Below are positions 6,085 through 11,773 of a DNA stretch of 11,773 bases, piece by piece (positions within the stretch are counted from its first letter, which is position 1; each line of letters opens with the position of its first letter). Both the position numbers and the translations under genes were made by a program. The DNA lies in assembly GCA_964608845.1 (NCBI GenBank), contig CAZSPP010000025.1, positions 1 to 11,773 of the forward strand, given 5' to 3'. Source of the DNA: JAHLMP01 sp964608845 (GTDB lineage Archaea; Aenigmatarchaeota; Aenigmatarchaeia; GW2011-AR5; JAHLMP01). The notes below the pieces were generated by a model, which was given only the letters and a program-made list of their open reading frames with translations, did not search any database and was not told the origin of the DNA.

Positions 6085-6095
6085 ATTAAATATTA
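6085..6095. promoter_or_regulatory. Shared TATA-like element between divergent genes
   Basis: ATTAAATATTA is nearly palindromic. Read on the plus strand its centre is 25 nt before ATG 6115 (leaderless DUF63 transcript). Read on the minus strand it predicts a start near 6065, giving a leader of about 12 nt that contains the SD of the lipoprotein gene. One element could therefore serve both directions. Confidence 0.45.
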
Positions 6096-6114
6096 TTTTT
6101 TCATATTTAAGATA

Positions 6115-6909
6115 ATGTTTTTGGAAGAGATTTTAAAAAAATATTTTATTGACCCAATAATCTATGGAAATGGGTATAATATTGTGAATACAATAGTATA
6201 TGGGTTATTATTTGCGTTAAGCACTATTCTCATTTACAAAATCCTAAAAAAACTTAAAATAAAAATAGATGAAAAGCTTTTTATTTCACTTTTTCCTTTT
6301 CTTATTCTTGGCTCTGTATTAAGAGTTTTAGAAGATGTCAAGATTTTTGATTCAAAGATTTTTGTTTCACCGTTTATTTATATTCTAATATTTCTATTCG
6401 CCTTTCCTTCTCTTATTTTATCGAAATTTTTAGAAAAAAGGCTAAAAATTGAATATCAATACATATTATTTTCAATTTCTTTTTTACTTTTAATTTATTT
6501 TTCAAAATTTCTTTTGTTTAAATTAACTATCAAACCAATACTTATTGTAGCATCACTTTCTTTTCTATTCTCATTTCCTTTTTTGATTTTGTGTTACAAG
6601 AAAAAAATAACAAAAATAAATACAACAACAATTCTTGCCCATATTTTTGATGCTTCCACATCCTTTACTGCTTTAACATTTTCTGAAAAATTTTTGGAAC
6701 AGCATGTAATTGCAAATATTTTGCTTTCATTTTTTGGAACATTTGCATTCTTTTTAATGAAACTCATTATAATTCCAATTGTGTTAATAATAATTGATAA
6801 AAACATAAAAGACCTTGAAGAAAAGAATTTTATAAAATTTGTAATCTTCATTCTAGGATTTTCTCCGGGGATGAGAAATCTTTTATTAATGTGTGTTTCT
6901 GGTTTGTAA
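6115..6909 (+). CDS. DUF63 family integral membrane protein, 264 aa
   Basis: An archaeal polytopic membrane protein of unknown function. From ATG 6115 the protein begins MFLEEILKKYFIDPIIYGNG, as DUF63 members do, followed by the family landmarks NIVNTIVYG (22-30), PFLILGSVLRVLED (61-74) and AHIFDAS (175-181, with His and Asp inside a membrane helix). About eight hydrophobic segments are visible. The upstream in-frame TTG (6055) would add 20 residues, but the shared TATA element 25 nt before ATG 6115 and the family N-terminus support the shorter form. Embedded polar residues (Arg70, Glu73, Asp74, His176, Asp179) hint at an enzymatic or transport role, unproven. It converges with the methyltransferase gene, with 29 bp between the stops. 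Confidence 0.92.
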   Translation: MFLEEILKKYFIDPIIYGNGYNIVNTIVYGLLFALSTILIYKILKKLKIKIDEKLFISLFPFLILGSVLRVLEDVKIFDSKIFVSPFIYILIFLFAFPSLILSKFLEKRLKIEYQYILFSISFLLLIYFSKFLLFKLTIKPILIVASLSFLFSFPFLILCYKKKITKINTTTILAHIFDASTSFTALTFSEKFLEQHVIANILLSFFGTFAFFLMKLIIIPIVLIIIDKNIKDLEEKNFIKFVIFILGFSPGMRNLLLMCVSGL

Positions 6910-6938
6910 TTTTATATAAAATTAAAAATTCTAAAACC

Positions 6939-7733
6939 TCAAAAAACCATAAAATCTATTCTTATCTTAAATTTCCTAACTCCAAAAGGAAGCACTTTTC
7001 TTTCATCTAAAAATTTTATTTTTTTATTAAGTTTTTCTGCTTTACTTTTTATTAAATCTTTCCATTTGGTAAATAAATCACTTTCATCAGAAATTCCATA
7101 AAAGAAGCATATTCCTCTATTTTTTAAACAATTTATTGCATCTTCCAAATATTTCCAACCGCTTTCTGGTAAAGGCATTATAACAAAATCTGCTCGGTTG
7201 AAAAAATTTTTTGTTACGTTTCTAACATCATCGCATATTACCTCAACATTTTTTATTTTGTTTAACTTTATGTTTTCTTTTAAATATTTTACAGCAACAG
7301 GATTTTTCTCTATTGCAACAATATTTTTAACACAACATCTTTTTGAGATTAGTATTGCATATGGTCCAATACCAGCAAAGAAAACTAAAACTAAATCTTG
7401 AAAATTTCCAAAATTTTTAATATACTCATTTATCTTTTCAGCTACGATCATTCTTTCAGTCCCTTCTCTTGGAGAAAAATAAACCTTTCTTACATTTAGC
7501 TTAAAAATGCAATTATTTTCCTTATGAATTGTTATAGATTTGTTTTCACCTGCAACAAGCTTTAACCTTCTTAATCTAAATTCACCTTCTCTTCCAGATT
7601 CTTTTCTAAATACTGTTTTAACATTCTTATGCTTCTCTAAAATTTTTTTCACTAGATTTTTTTCATCTTCCTTATTTTCTTTAGGATCATAAATAGCTAT
7701 GCTTCCTATAATATCGTATGCCAAAGTAAACAC
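6939..7733 (-). CDS. trm5: Trm5-like tRNA (guanine-N1)-methyltransferase, short form, 264 aa
   Basis: A class I SAM methyltransferase closest to archaeal Trm5, which makes m1G37 in tRNA and prevents frameshifting; Taw2-type wyosine enzymes are the nearest alternative. Visible blocks: YDIIGSIAIYD (6-16) and VFRKESGREGEFRLR (41-55) of domain D2, LVAGENKSITIHKEN (59-73), VYFSPREGTER (84-94), SAM loop FAGIGPYAI (119-127), acidic EKN (142-144), DDVRNV (168-173) and MPLP (186-189), where typical Trm5 has NLP. The N-terminal D1 domain of about 60 residues is missing and the Asp before the SAM loop is replaced by Val/Phe. It follows cysS by 3 bp, so it is co-transcribed. Start is ambiguous: GTG 7733 lies within AAGGTG, which would itself be a well-spaced SD for TTG 7724 (three residues shorter). 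Confidence 0.85.
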   Translation of the reverse strand: MFTLAYDIIGSIAIYDPKENKEDEKNLVKKILEKHKNVKTVFRKESGREGEFRLRRLKLVAGENKSITIHKENNCIFKLNVRKVYFSPREGTERMIVAEKINEYIKNFGNFQDLVLVFFAGIGPYAILISKRCCVKNIVAIEKNPVAVKYLKENIKLNKIKNVEVICDDVRNVTKNFFNRADFVIMPLPESGWKYLEDAINCLKNRGICFFYGISDESDLFTKWKDLIKSKAEKLNKKIKFLDERKVLPFGVRKFKIRIDFMVF

Positions 7734-7736
7734 CTT

Positions 7737-9098
7737 TTAAATAATCTTTTTTACCTTAGTTCCATCTTTTGTATCTTCTAAAATATAACCAAGTTTTTTT
7801 AATTCCTCTCTTATTTTATCTGCATCTTCATATTTTCCTTTTTTTCTTAATTCATCTCTCTTTTTAACCAATTCCAAAATCTCTTTCGGAATTTCTTCTT
7901 CTTTGACCAAATCTAATCCAAAAACCTCATCCATTTTTTTGATTGTTCTTATTTTTCCTTCTGCTTTCTTATTTCTTACAAACCTCCATAAAACTTGAAT
8001 CGCCTTAGGTGTATTAAGGTCATCATTTATATACCTTTCAAACTCAGAAAGATATTTTTCATTTATTTTAGAATCATCTTTCTCATCTTGAATTAAAGAT
8101 TTTAATTTAAAGTATGATTCTTGAGCTTTTCTCAAAAGTTCTAAGGAAAATTCTAAGGGTTTTCTATAGTGCGCATTCAACACAAAATACCTATAAGCCA
8201 AAGGATGAAACCCCATTTTTTCAAGCTCTGAAATTGTATATAAGCCACCTTTGCTTTTGCTAACCTTTTCTCCTTTAAATGTTAAGAAAGCGCAATGCAT
8301 CCAATACTTTACCCAAGGCTTTTTTCCAAATGCAACTTCTGATTGAGCTATTTCATTTGTATGGTGAATATGAATATGATCCTCTCCTCCTGTATGTATG
8401 TCAAATTGCTCACCTAAATATTTACTTGACATTGCAGAACATTCTATATGCCATCCTGGAAAGCCTATTCCCCAGGGACTATCCCATTCTTGCTGTCTTA
8501 TTCCCGGCTTTTCAGAAAACTTCCATAAGGCAAAATCTGTTGGATTTCTCTTTTCTTTTAAAGAAACTCTTTTTCCAGGAATAATTCCTTTTTTGTTTAA
8601 TCTTGCTAATTTTCCATAATCTTCTAATTTTGATGTATCGAAATATATTCCATCGCTTGTTCTATAAGTAAAACCCTTTTCTTCAATCTTTTTAATCAAT
8701 TCTATTTGTTCTTTTATATGCTCACTTGCTTTACATAAAATGTCTGGAAGAATTATATTCAACTTTTTCAAATCCTCTAAAAAAATTTTTGTATAAAATT
8801 CTGCAATCTCTTTTGCTGTCTTTTTTTCTCTCTTTGCAGCAAGTTCTATTTTGTCTTCGCCTTCATCTGCATCAGAAGTTAAATGGCCTACGTCAGTAAT
8901 ATTCATCACATGCTTTACCTTATATCCATTATAAAGCAAGACCCTTTTCAATGTGTCAACAAATATATAAGTTCTCATATTCCCAATATGCTGATACCAA
9001 TAAACTGTTGGGCCGCAAGAATACATTCTTACTTCATTATCAACTAATGGCTTAAAAATTTCTTTTCTTCTACTCATTGTATTGTAAAGCTTTAACAT
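7737..9098 (-). CDS. cysS: Cysteinyl-tRNA synthetase
   Basis: Class I aminoacyl-tRNA synthetase that activates cysteine with ATP and charges tRNA-Cys in the cytoplasm. Its 453 residues are full length for the family. Zinc and cysteine-binding residues are visible: Cys28 (SCGPTVY), Cys220 (HIECSAMS), and the His/Glu cluster in HTGGEDHIHIHHTNE (235-249). The ATP signatures are HIGN (37-40) and KVSKS (278-282). The C-terminal part holds the helical anticodon-binding region and ends in a lysine-rich tail. ATG 9098 has no SD, but a TATA element lies 27 nt upstream, so the transcript is probably leaderless. Presence of cysS means this organism need not use the SepRS/SepCysS indirect route. It sits downstream of uS12 and is followed at once by the Trm5-like gene. 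Confidence 0.98.
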   Translation of the reverse strand: MLKLYNTMSRRKEIFKPLVDNEVRMYSCGPTVYWYQHIGNMRTYIFVDTLKRVLLYNGYKVKHVMNITDVGHLTSDADEGEDKIELAAKREKKTAKEIAEFYTKIFLEDLKKLNIILPDILCKASEHIKEQIELIKKIEEKGFTYRTSDGIYFDTSKLEDYGKLARLNKKGIIPGKRVSLKEKRNPTDFALWKFSEKPGIRQQEWDSPWGIGFPGWHIECSAMSSKYLGEQFDIHTGGEDHIHIHHTNEIAQSEVAFGKKPWVKYWMHCAFLTFKGEKVSKSKGGLYTISELEKMGFHPLAYRYFVLNAHYRKPLEFSLELLRKAQESYFKLKSLIQDEKDDSKINEKYLSEFERYINDDLNTPKAIQVLWRFVRNKKAEGKIRTIKKMDEVFGLDLVKEEEIPKEILELVKKRDELRKKGKYEDADKIREELKKLGYILEDTKDGTKVKKII

Positions 9099-9120
9099 AT
9101 TGAGAAATTGATTTAAAAAA

Positions 9121-9138
9121 TTTTAAAATTCTTTTAGT
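9121..9138 (-). promoter_or_regulatory. BRE/TATA box of cysS
   Basis: On the minus strand ACTAAAAG is followed by AATTTTAAAA, centred about 27 nt before the cysS ATG at 9098. This gives cysS-trm5 its own leaderless promoter, separate from the ribosomal gene run upstream. Confidence 0.5.
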
Positions 9139-9174
9139 TTTTTATGAAATTCTTTTATAAGAATTTCATAAAAA
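9139..9174 (-). terminator. Perfect 16-bp inverted repeat between uS12 and cysS
   Basis: TTTTTATGAAATTCTT (9139-9154) and AAGAATTTCATAAAAA (9159-9174) are perfect reverse complements around a 4-nt centre. The element begins directly after the uS12 stop codon and ends at the cysS BRE. It may form a terminator or 3'-stabilising hairpin for the uS12 transcript, or be an operator for a dimeric regulator just upstream of the cysS promoter. The sequence shows the symmetry; the role is inferred. Confidence 0.6.
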
Positions 9175-9597
9175 TTATCTTGTTGGCTTTTGCTTCTTTC
9201 CTGTTCTCAATAATTCTAAAGGAATTCCATTAACAGCAACCACTTTCCACCTTACTCCCCACATGCTTCCTACAGCTCCTCCTTGAGAACCTCCTAAACC
9301 TTCAAGCAAAACCTCATCGTGTTCAGAAATATAATTAATAGCCCCTGTTTTAGGAACAACTGCAGTAACCTCTTTTCCATTTTTTAGAATCTTTACTCTA
9401 ACTGCTTTTATTAATCCTGAGTGTGGCTGCTTTTGCTCTATAACTCTTTTTTCAAGTACAATACCTTTCATTTGTGGAGCTCCTTCTGAAACATCTTTCT
9501 TCTTTAAATTAAGCATTCTTCTTCTATACTTTTCCTTCTTCCATCTAAACTTTTTCCTTCTTTCTTTCAATTTTCTTGCACTAAACTCTCCTGGCAT
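9175..9597 (-). CDS. rps12: Small ribosomal subunit protein uS12 (archaeal S12)
   Basis: Decoding-centre protein of the 30S subunit. The 140 residues match archaeal S12 from start to end: GEFSARKLKERRKKFRW, LKKKDVSEGAPQMKGIVLEK, VTAVVPKTGAINYISEHDEV, LEGLGG, GVRWKVVAVNG. Start ATG 9597 is preceded by AGGTGA, an SD that overlaps the TAG of nusA; an in-frame GTG at 9606 overlaps that SD and is rejected. Two loops that contact codon-anticodon and 16S rRNA are changed: the near-universal KQPNSA reads KQPHSG (56-61), and the archaeal GDIPGVRY reads GSMWGVRW (110-117). The gene lies after nusA as is usual in archaea, but cysS rather than rps7 follows. Confidence 0.97.
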   Translation of the reverse strand: MPGEFSARKLKERRKKFRWKKEKYRRRMLNLKKKDVSEGAPQMKGIVLEKRVIEQKQPHSGLIKAVRVKILKNGKEVTAVVPKTGAINYISEHDEVLLEGLGGSQGGAVGSMWGVRWKVVAVNGIPLELLRTGKKQKPTR

Positions 9598-9606
9598 TTT
9601 ATTCAC

Positions 9607-10005
9607 CTAAACAATCTTAACCTCATTTATATCAAAAACCTTTTTTAAAAGATCTTCTATAACCATTAAATTTGATTTGTTCTTTCCTATAACCTTTGGT
9701 TTATCATATTTATTAACACTTATTCTTACTTCCTTTTCATTAATTTTTATTTCTTTTGCTTGTGGTACCAGAGACTTTATGAATTTTTCCAAGTCTTCTG
9801 AAAAAAGTATTATTCTTACTCTTTTCTTTAACAATCTCTCAAGATTTCTTATTTTTTCTTTATTTATATACGTCCTTTTTTCTTCAGAGTCTACAACAAA
9901 ATAAACAGTATTAAAATTTTCTGCACACGCTATTACATTTTCTGGAAATAGTGTTTGAAACAATTTTACATATTTTATTGTTTTTGTATCAAAAATCACT
10001 TTCAT
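9607..10005 (-). CDS. nusA: NusA-like transcription factor with degenerate KH domains
   Basis: The archaeal NusA-type protein consists essentially of two KH domains and is thought to act in transcription elongation or termination by binding RNA. The 132 residues align across the family: MKVIFDTKTIKYVKLFQTLF at the start, FFVV-type strand VYFVVDS, LLKKRVRIILFSEDLEKFIKSLV, and FDINEVKIV at the end. The GxxG loops that hold RNA in KH domains are lost: the KH1 site reads YINKEKIRNL (46-55) instead of IGKxGxNV, and KH2 reads IGKNKSNL (106-113). Start ATG 10005 is chosen because GGAGTGAT lies 7 nt upstream, at the end of the L30e gene; an in-frame ATG at 10032 inside L30e is less likely. Stop overlaps the uS12 SD. 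Confidence 0.88.
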   Translation of the reverse strand: MKVIFDTKTIKYVKLFQTLFPENVIACAENFNTVYFVVDSEEKRTYINKEKIRNLERLLKKRVRIILFSEDLEKFIKSLVPQAKEIKINEKEVRISVNKYDKPKVIGKNKSNLMVIEDLLKKVFDINEVKIV

Positions 10006-10012
10006 TACTTCA

Positions 10013-10234
10013 TCACTCCGAATATCCTGCACATGCTACTGGAAATGGTTTTCCAACTCTTATACCAAGCTCTTTTTCATCTCCATCAAATTCAATTGGA
10101 ATTGAATTTTTTGACGCAATTTCAGTAATTTTATTTTTTATAAAATCTGGAGCATTACTAGCTAAAATAACCTTTTTTACCAAATTCTTTTCTATTCCTT
10201 TTATAACTTCTCTTGTTCCTATTATTATTTTCAT
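10013..10234 (-). CDS. rpl30e: Ribosomal protein eL30 (L7Ae/L30e family), short form
   Basis: 73 residues with the family blocks IIIGTREVIKGI (3-14), VILASNAPDFIKNKI (22-36), IPIEFDGDEKELGIRVGKPFPVA (45-67, shown in part). eL30 binds 23S rRNA, and the fold recognises kink-turn RNA. Archaeal eL30 is usually about 95-100 residues; here the N-terminal helix (about 15 residues) and the last strand and tail are missing. The reading frame upstream stays open for some codons but offers no ATG, GTG or TTG, so the short form looks real. The ATG at 10234 has AAGGTAAAGATC upstream. Position before nusA and uS12 is the standard archaeal order and supports eL30 over the L7Ae paralogue. Confidence 0.9.
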   Translation of the reverse strand: MKIIIGTREVIKGIEKNLVKKVILASNAPDFIKNKITEIASKNSIPIEFDGDEKELGIRVGKPFPVACAGYSE

Positions 10235-10252
10235 ATGATCTTTACCTTTTTG

Positions 10253-10267
10253 ACTTATATTTAATCC
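10253..10267 (-). promoter_or_regulatory. Possible TATA box in front of the eL30-nusA-uS12 run
   Basis: GGATTAAATATAAGT on the minus strand is centred about 25 nt before the eL30 ATG, inside the 44-bp gap after the endonuclease gene. It could give the ribosomal genes their own start in addition to read-through from Sec61-beta and the endonuclease gene. Confidence 0.4.
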
Positions 10268-10278
10268 ATATACAAAAC

Positions 10279-11082
10279 TTATTTAAATTTAAATCCTATG
10301 CTTTCTATGTAATTTTTCATTATTAGAGCATCTTTTTCTAATAGTGGAGATTCTGAAATTAGTGTAATTTCTTTTATTTTTTGTTTTAATATATTTTTTG
10401 CTATTTCTTTATAATCCGGTTTTGATTTTGAAATTGGTAAATGCTTTCTTTCTCCTTTTTCTGTAAACTCTATTCCACTAAAATGTGTGTGTAAGAATTT
10501 TAAATCTTTTATTTTTGAAAATATTTCTTCATAATTTATATTTCCATTATTTCTTGCGTATATATGAGCAAAATCAATTACTGGCAAGCACTCTTTAACC
10601 TTAGAATGAATTTTCATAATCTCTTCAAGAGTTCCAAATTGGCTTTTCTTTCCTGTTGTTTCTAAGCCAAGAAATACTCCAGAATATTTTTTTGACATTT
10701 CTTTGCATGAGGATAAAACCATATTAAAACATTCTTCCTTAGATTTATTTCCATAATATCCTGGATGAAAAACCACAATATTAGCACCCATATAATAAGC
10801 CCTTTCACAAGAATCTAATATTCTTTTTTCAGATGCTTTTACCTTTTCTTCATTACATAGATTTATAAAATATGGAGCATGAATAGAAAGCTTTATACCC
10901 AAGCTTTTAGCGAGTTCTCCTACCTTTTTTGCTAATTCATTATTCATCCTTACTCCTCTAACAAACTCTATTTCTATTGCATTTAATCCAATCTTTTTAA
11001 CATATTTTATTGCATCAAGAATTCCGCCTTTGCATCCAAGTGGAATACCTGCTGGGCCAATATTAATTTTCATATTCCTCAT
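10279..11082 (-). CDS. nfo: Endonuclease IV-like AP endonuclease, TIM barrel
   Basis: Member of the AP endonuclease family 2 / xylose isomerase-like TIM barrels; the canonical enzyme cuts DNA at abasic sites in base excision repair using three zinc ions. Metal ligands can be placed on the 267 residues: His68 (SIHAP), His106 (VFHPG), Glu141 (LGLETTG), Asp170 and His173 (IDFAHIYAR), His198 (FLHTHFSG), His214 (ERKHLPI) and Glu244 (SESP). The usual DRH motif appears as RKH, so one Asp ligand may be missing, as in some archaeal relatives. Length is slightly below the E. coli enzyme (285). Start 11082 is 12 bp after the Sec61-beta stop; ATG 11073, behind a GAGGA, would shorten it by three residues. 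It is probably co-transcribed with Sec61-beta. Confidence 0.9.
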   Translation of the reverse strand: MRNMKINIGPAGIPLGCKGGILDAIKYVKKIGLNAIEIEFVRGVRMNNELAKKVGELAKSLGIKLSIHAPYFINLCNEEKVKASEKRILDSCERAYYMGANIVVFHPGYYGNKSKEECFNMVLSSCKEMSKKYSGVFLGLETTGKKSQFGTLEEIMKIHSKVKECLPVIDFAHIYARNNGNINYEEIFSKIKDLKFLHTHFSGIEFTEKGERKHLPISKSKPDYKEIAKNILKQKIKEITLISESPLLEKDALIMKNYIESIGFKFK

Positions 11083-11094
11083 TTTTCATGTTTT

Positions 11095-11250
11095 TTACAA
11101 AAGTAGTCTTGCAAGAATAACAAGAAGAGTGAAGGATATGCAAGCTATAACAACATGTTCTGGCTTTAATTTTATTAACTCTTTTTCAGACTCAAAATAT
11201 CTTATTAGGCCAGCTGTAGACATTGGCATGTAAGTTTTCTTTTCTGCCAT
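11095..11250 (-). CDS. secG: Preprotein translocase subunit Sec61-beta, 51 aa
   Basis: Complete small gene from ATG 11250 to TAA 11095-11097. The protein begins MAEKKTYMPMSTAGLIRYFE, continues IKLKPEHVVIA and ends in one hydrophobic helix (about 33-51). SxAGLIRYF followed by IKLKPEHV is the signature of archaeal Sec61-beta, a tail-anchored single-span subunit that sits beside SecY in the translocon. Length (about 50-55) is normal. An in-frame ATG at residue 8 or 10 is possible, but the TATA element 25 nt before ATG 11250 supports the longer form. It heads the run that continues with the endonuclease gene. SecY, its partner, is encoded at 1549-2910 on the other strand. Confidence 0.95.
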   Translation of the reverse strand: MAEKKTYMPMSTAGLIRYFESEKELIKLKPEHVVIACISFTLLVILARLLL

Positions 11251-11270
11251 GTTTAATATTAAATTTTGTT

Positions 11271-11280
11271 AATTTTTAAA
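11271..11280 (-). promoter_or_regulatory. TATA box of the Sec61-beta gene
   Basis: On the minus strand GAAAAAGA (BRE-like) precedes TTTAAAAATT, centred about 25 nt before ATG 11250. No SD is present, which implies a leaderless transcript and supports that start. Confidence 0.55.
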
Positions 11281-11375
11281 TCTTTTTCAGAAATCTTCTA
11301 ATACTTTGATTAATTTATCTTATTTTATCTTGTTCAAGATTTCAAGATCTTCTAAATAAATCCAAAAAATTGAAA

Positions 11376-11585
11376 TTAAAATTTACAATTCTTATTATCA
11401 AATTCAAATCTTGACCATACTTGAGTTCCTTTTTCACATTTTATTATTTCTCTTTCTTTACAATCTCTAAAAATATTTACTATAAGAATATAATCTGATA
11501 AAAAAGCATAATTTGCAATATTTTCATATTCTATACCTTCATATTGGCATGTCATTTCTGTATAGAATATTTTCAGAAATAACAA
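11376..11585 (-). CDS. Doubtful small ORF, possible Cys-containing exported peptide
   Basis: The frame codes for 69 residues from TTG 11585, or 59 from ATG 11555 (MTCQYEGIEY). Four cysteines (TCQY, DCKE, KCEK, NCKF) and an aromatic-rich composition look protein-like, and the codons upstream of the ATG encode a hydrophobic stretch (ILLLRLLFLKIF) that could be a signal segment. There is no SD; a TATA-like element (about 11620-11630) lies too far away to make either start leaderless. It lies between the MgtE-like gene end and Sec61-beta. I recognise no family. It could also be a decayed gene fragment. Confidence 0.3.
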   Translation of the reverse strand: MLFLKIFYTEMTCQYEGIEYENIANYAFLSDYILIVNIFRDCKEREIIKCEKGTQVWSRFEFDNKNCKF

Positions 11586-11629
11586 TCTTAATAATAAAAT
11601 CCAAGATAAAAATTAAGAAGAATATAAAA

Positions 11630-11773
11630 CTAAAAGAATACAAAAACTAAAAACGATAAAACCAGCATATTACCAAAATCTGCTATTGAAGTTGTTATTG
11701 GGATTAAAAAATTATTTGGGTCTATCTTTTTATTATAAGCACGAAATCCTAAGAATGTTGATACAAAGAATAA
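11630..11773 (-). CDS. C-terminus of an MgtE-like cation permease (5' end off window)
   Basis: The frame enters from the right edge and stops at TAG (11630-11632), giving the last 47 residues. It has a short loop (RAYNKKIDPNNFLIPITTS) and hydrophobic segments on either side. The pattern DPxNxxxPxxTSxxD is typical of the last membrane domain of MgtE/SLC41-type magnesium transporters and archaeal relatives; the conserved Asp lies in SIADFGN. Assignment is tentative because only the tail is present. Confidence 0.6.
   Translation of the reverse strand, partial: LFFVSTFLGFRAYNKKIDPNNFLIPITTSIADFGNMLVLSFLVFVFF

Noticed and set aside
8279..8619. Two overlapping plus-strand open frames
   Set aside because: Both are antisense to the well-conserved cysS coding region and lack start signals.

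Overview
The window looks like a piece of a very AT-rich archaeal genome, most likely from a small-genome, DPANN-type lineage. The archaeal signs are direct: an archaeal SecY and a separate Sec61-beta, an L30e-NusA-uS12 gene run in archaeal order, a tRNA m1G37 methyltransferase (Trm5) family protein, a DUF63 membrane protein, TATA boxes about 25-27 nt upstream of start codons (many transcripts look leaderless), and GGTGA/GGAG Shine-Dalgarno (SD) motifs at internal genes. The exact phylum cannot be named from the sequence alone.

Layout. 1-1412 (minus): the N-terminal 470 residues of a secreted or pilin-like, cysteine-rich repeat protein that runs off the left edge. 1549-2910 (plus): secY. 2958-3232 (plus): a TATA box, a strongly folded leader, a duplicated ribosome-binding site and a 49-residue CxxC-x17-CxxC zinc-ribbon protein. 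3233-3630: a gene-poor stretch holding a GC-rich structured element that may be a small RNA. 3631-5088 (plus): three neighbouring paralogous genes built from one, four and three copies of a roughly 44-residue all-helical repeat that I do not recognise. 5127-6053 (minus): a secreted lipoprotein, divergent from a DUF63 membrane protein (6115-6909, plus).

From 6939 to the right edge everything is on the minus strand. In transcription order: an MgtE-like permease C-terminus (11773-11630), a doubtful small ORF, Sec61-beta, an endonuclease IV-like TIM barrel, eL30, archaeal NusA, uS12, a 36-nt palindrome, cysS and a short Trm5-like methyltransferase. This joins information-processing genes (translation, transcription elongation, tRNA charging and modification) with protein export and DNA repair. 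The rpoA2 and rps7 genes that usually flank L30e-nusA-uS12 in archaea are absent.

The most unusual points are the exact 44-residue repeat family with signs of recent duplication, the structured leader and GC-rich element between secY and that family, and the divergence of the conserved information genes: uS12 has changes in both decoding-centre loops, NusA has lost both KH GxxG loops, eL30 is short at both ends, and Trm5 lacks its N-terminal domain and carries a PLP in place of the NLP motif.
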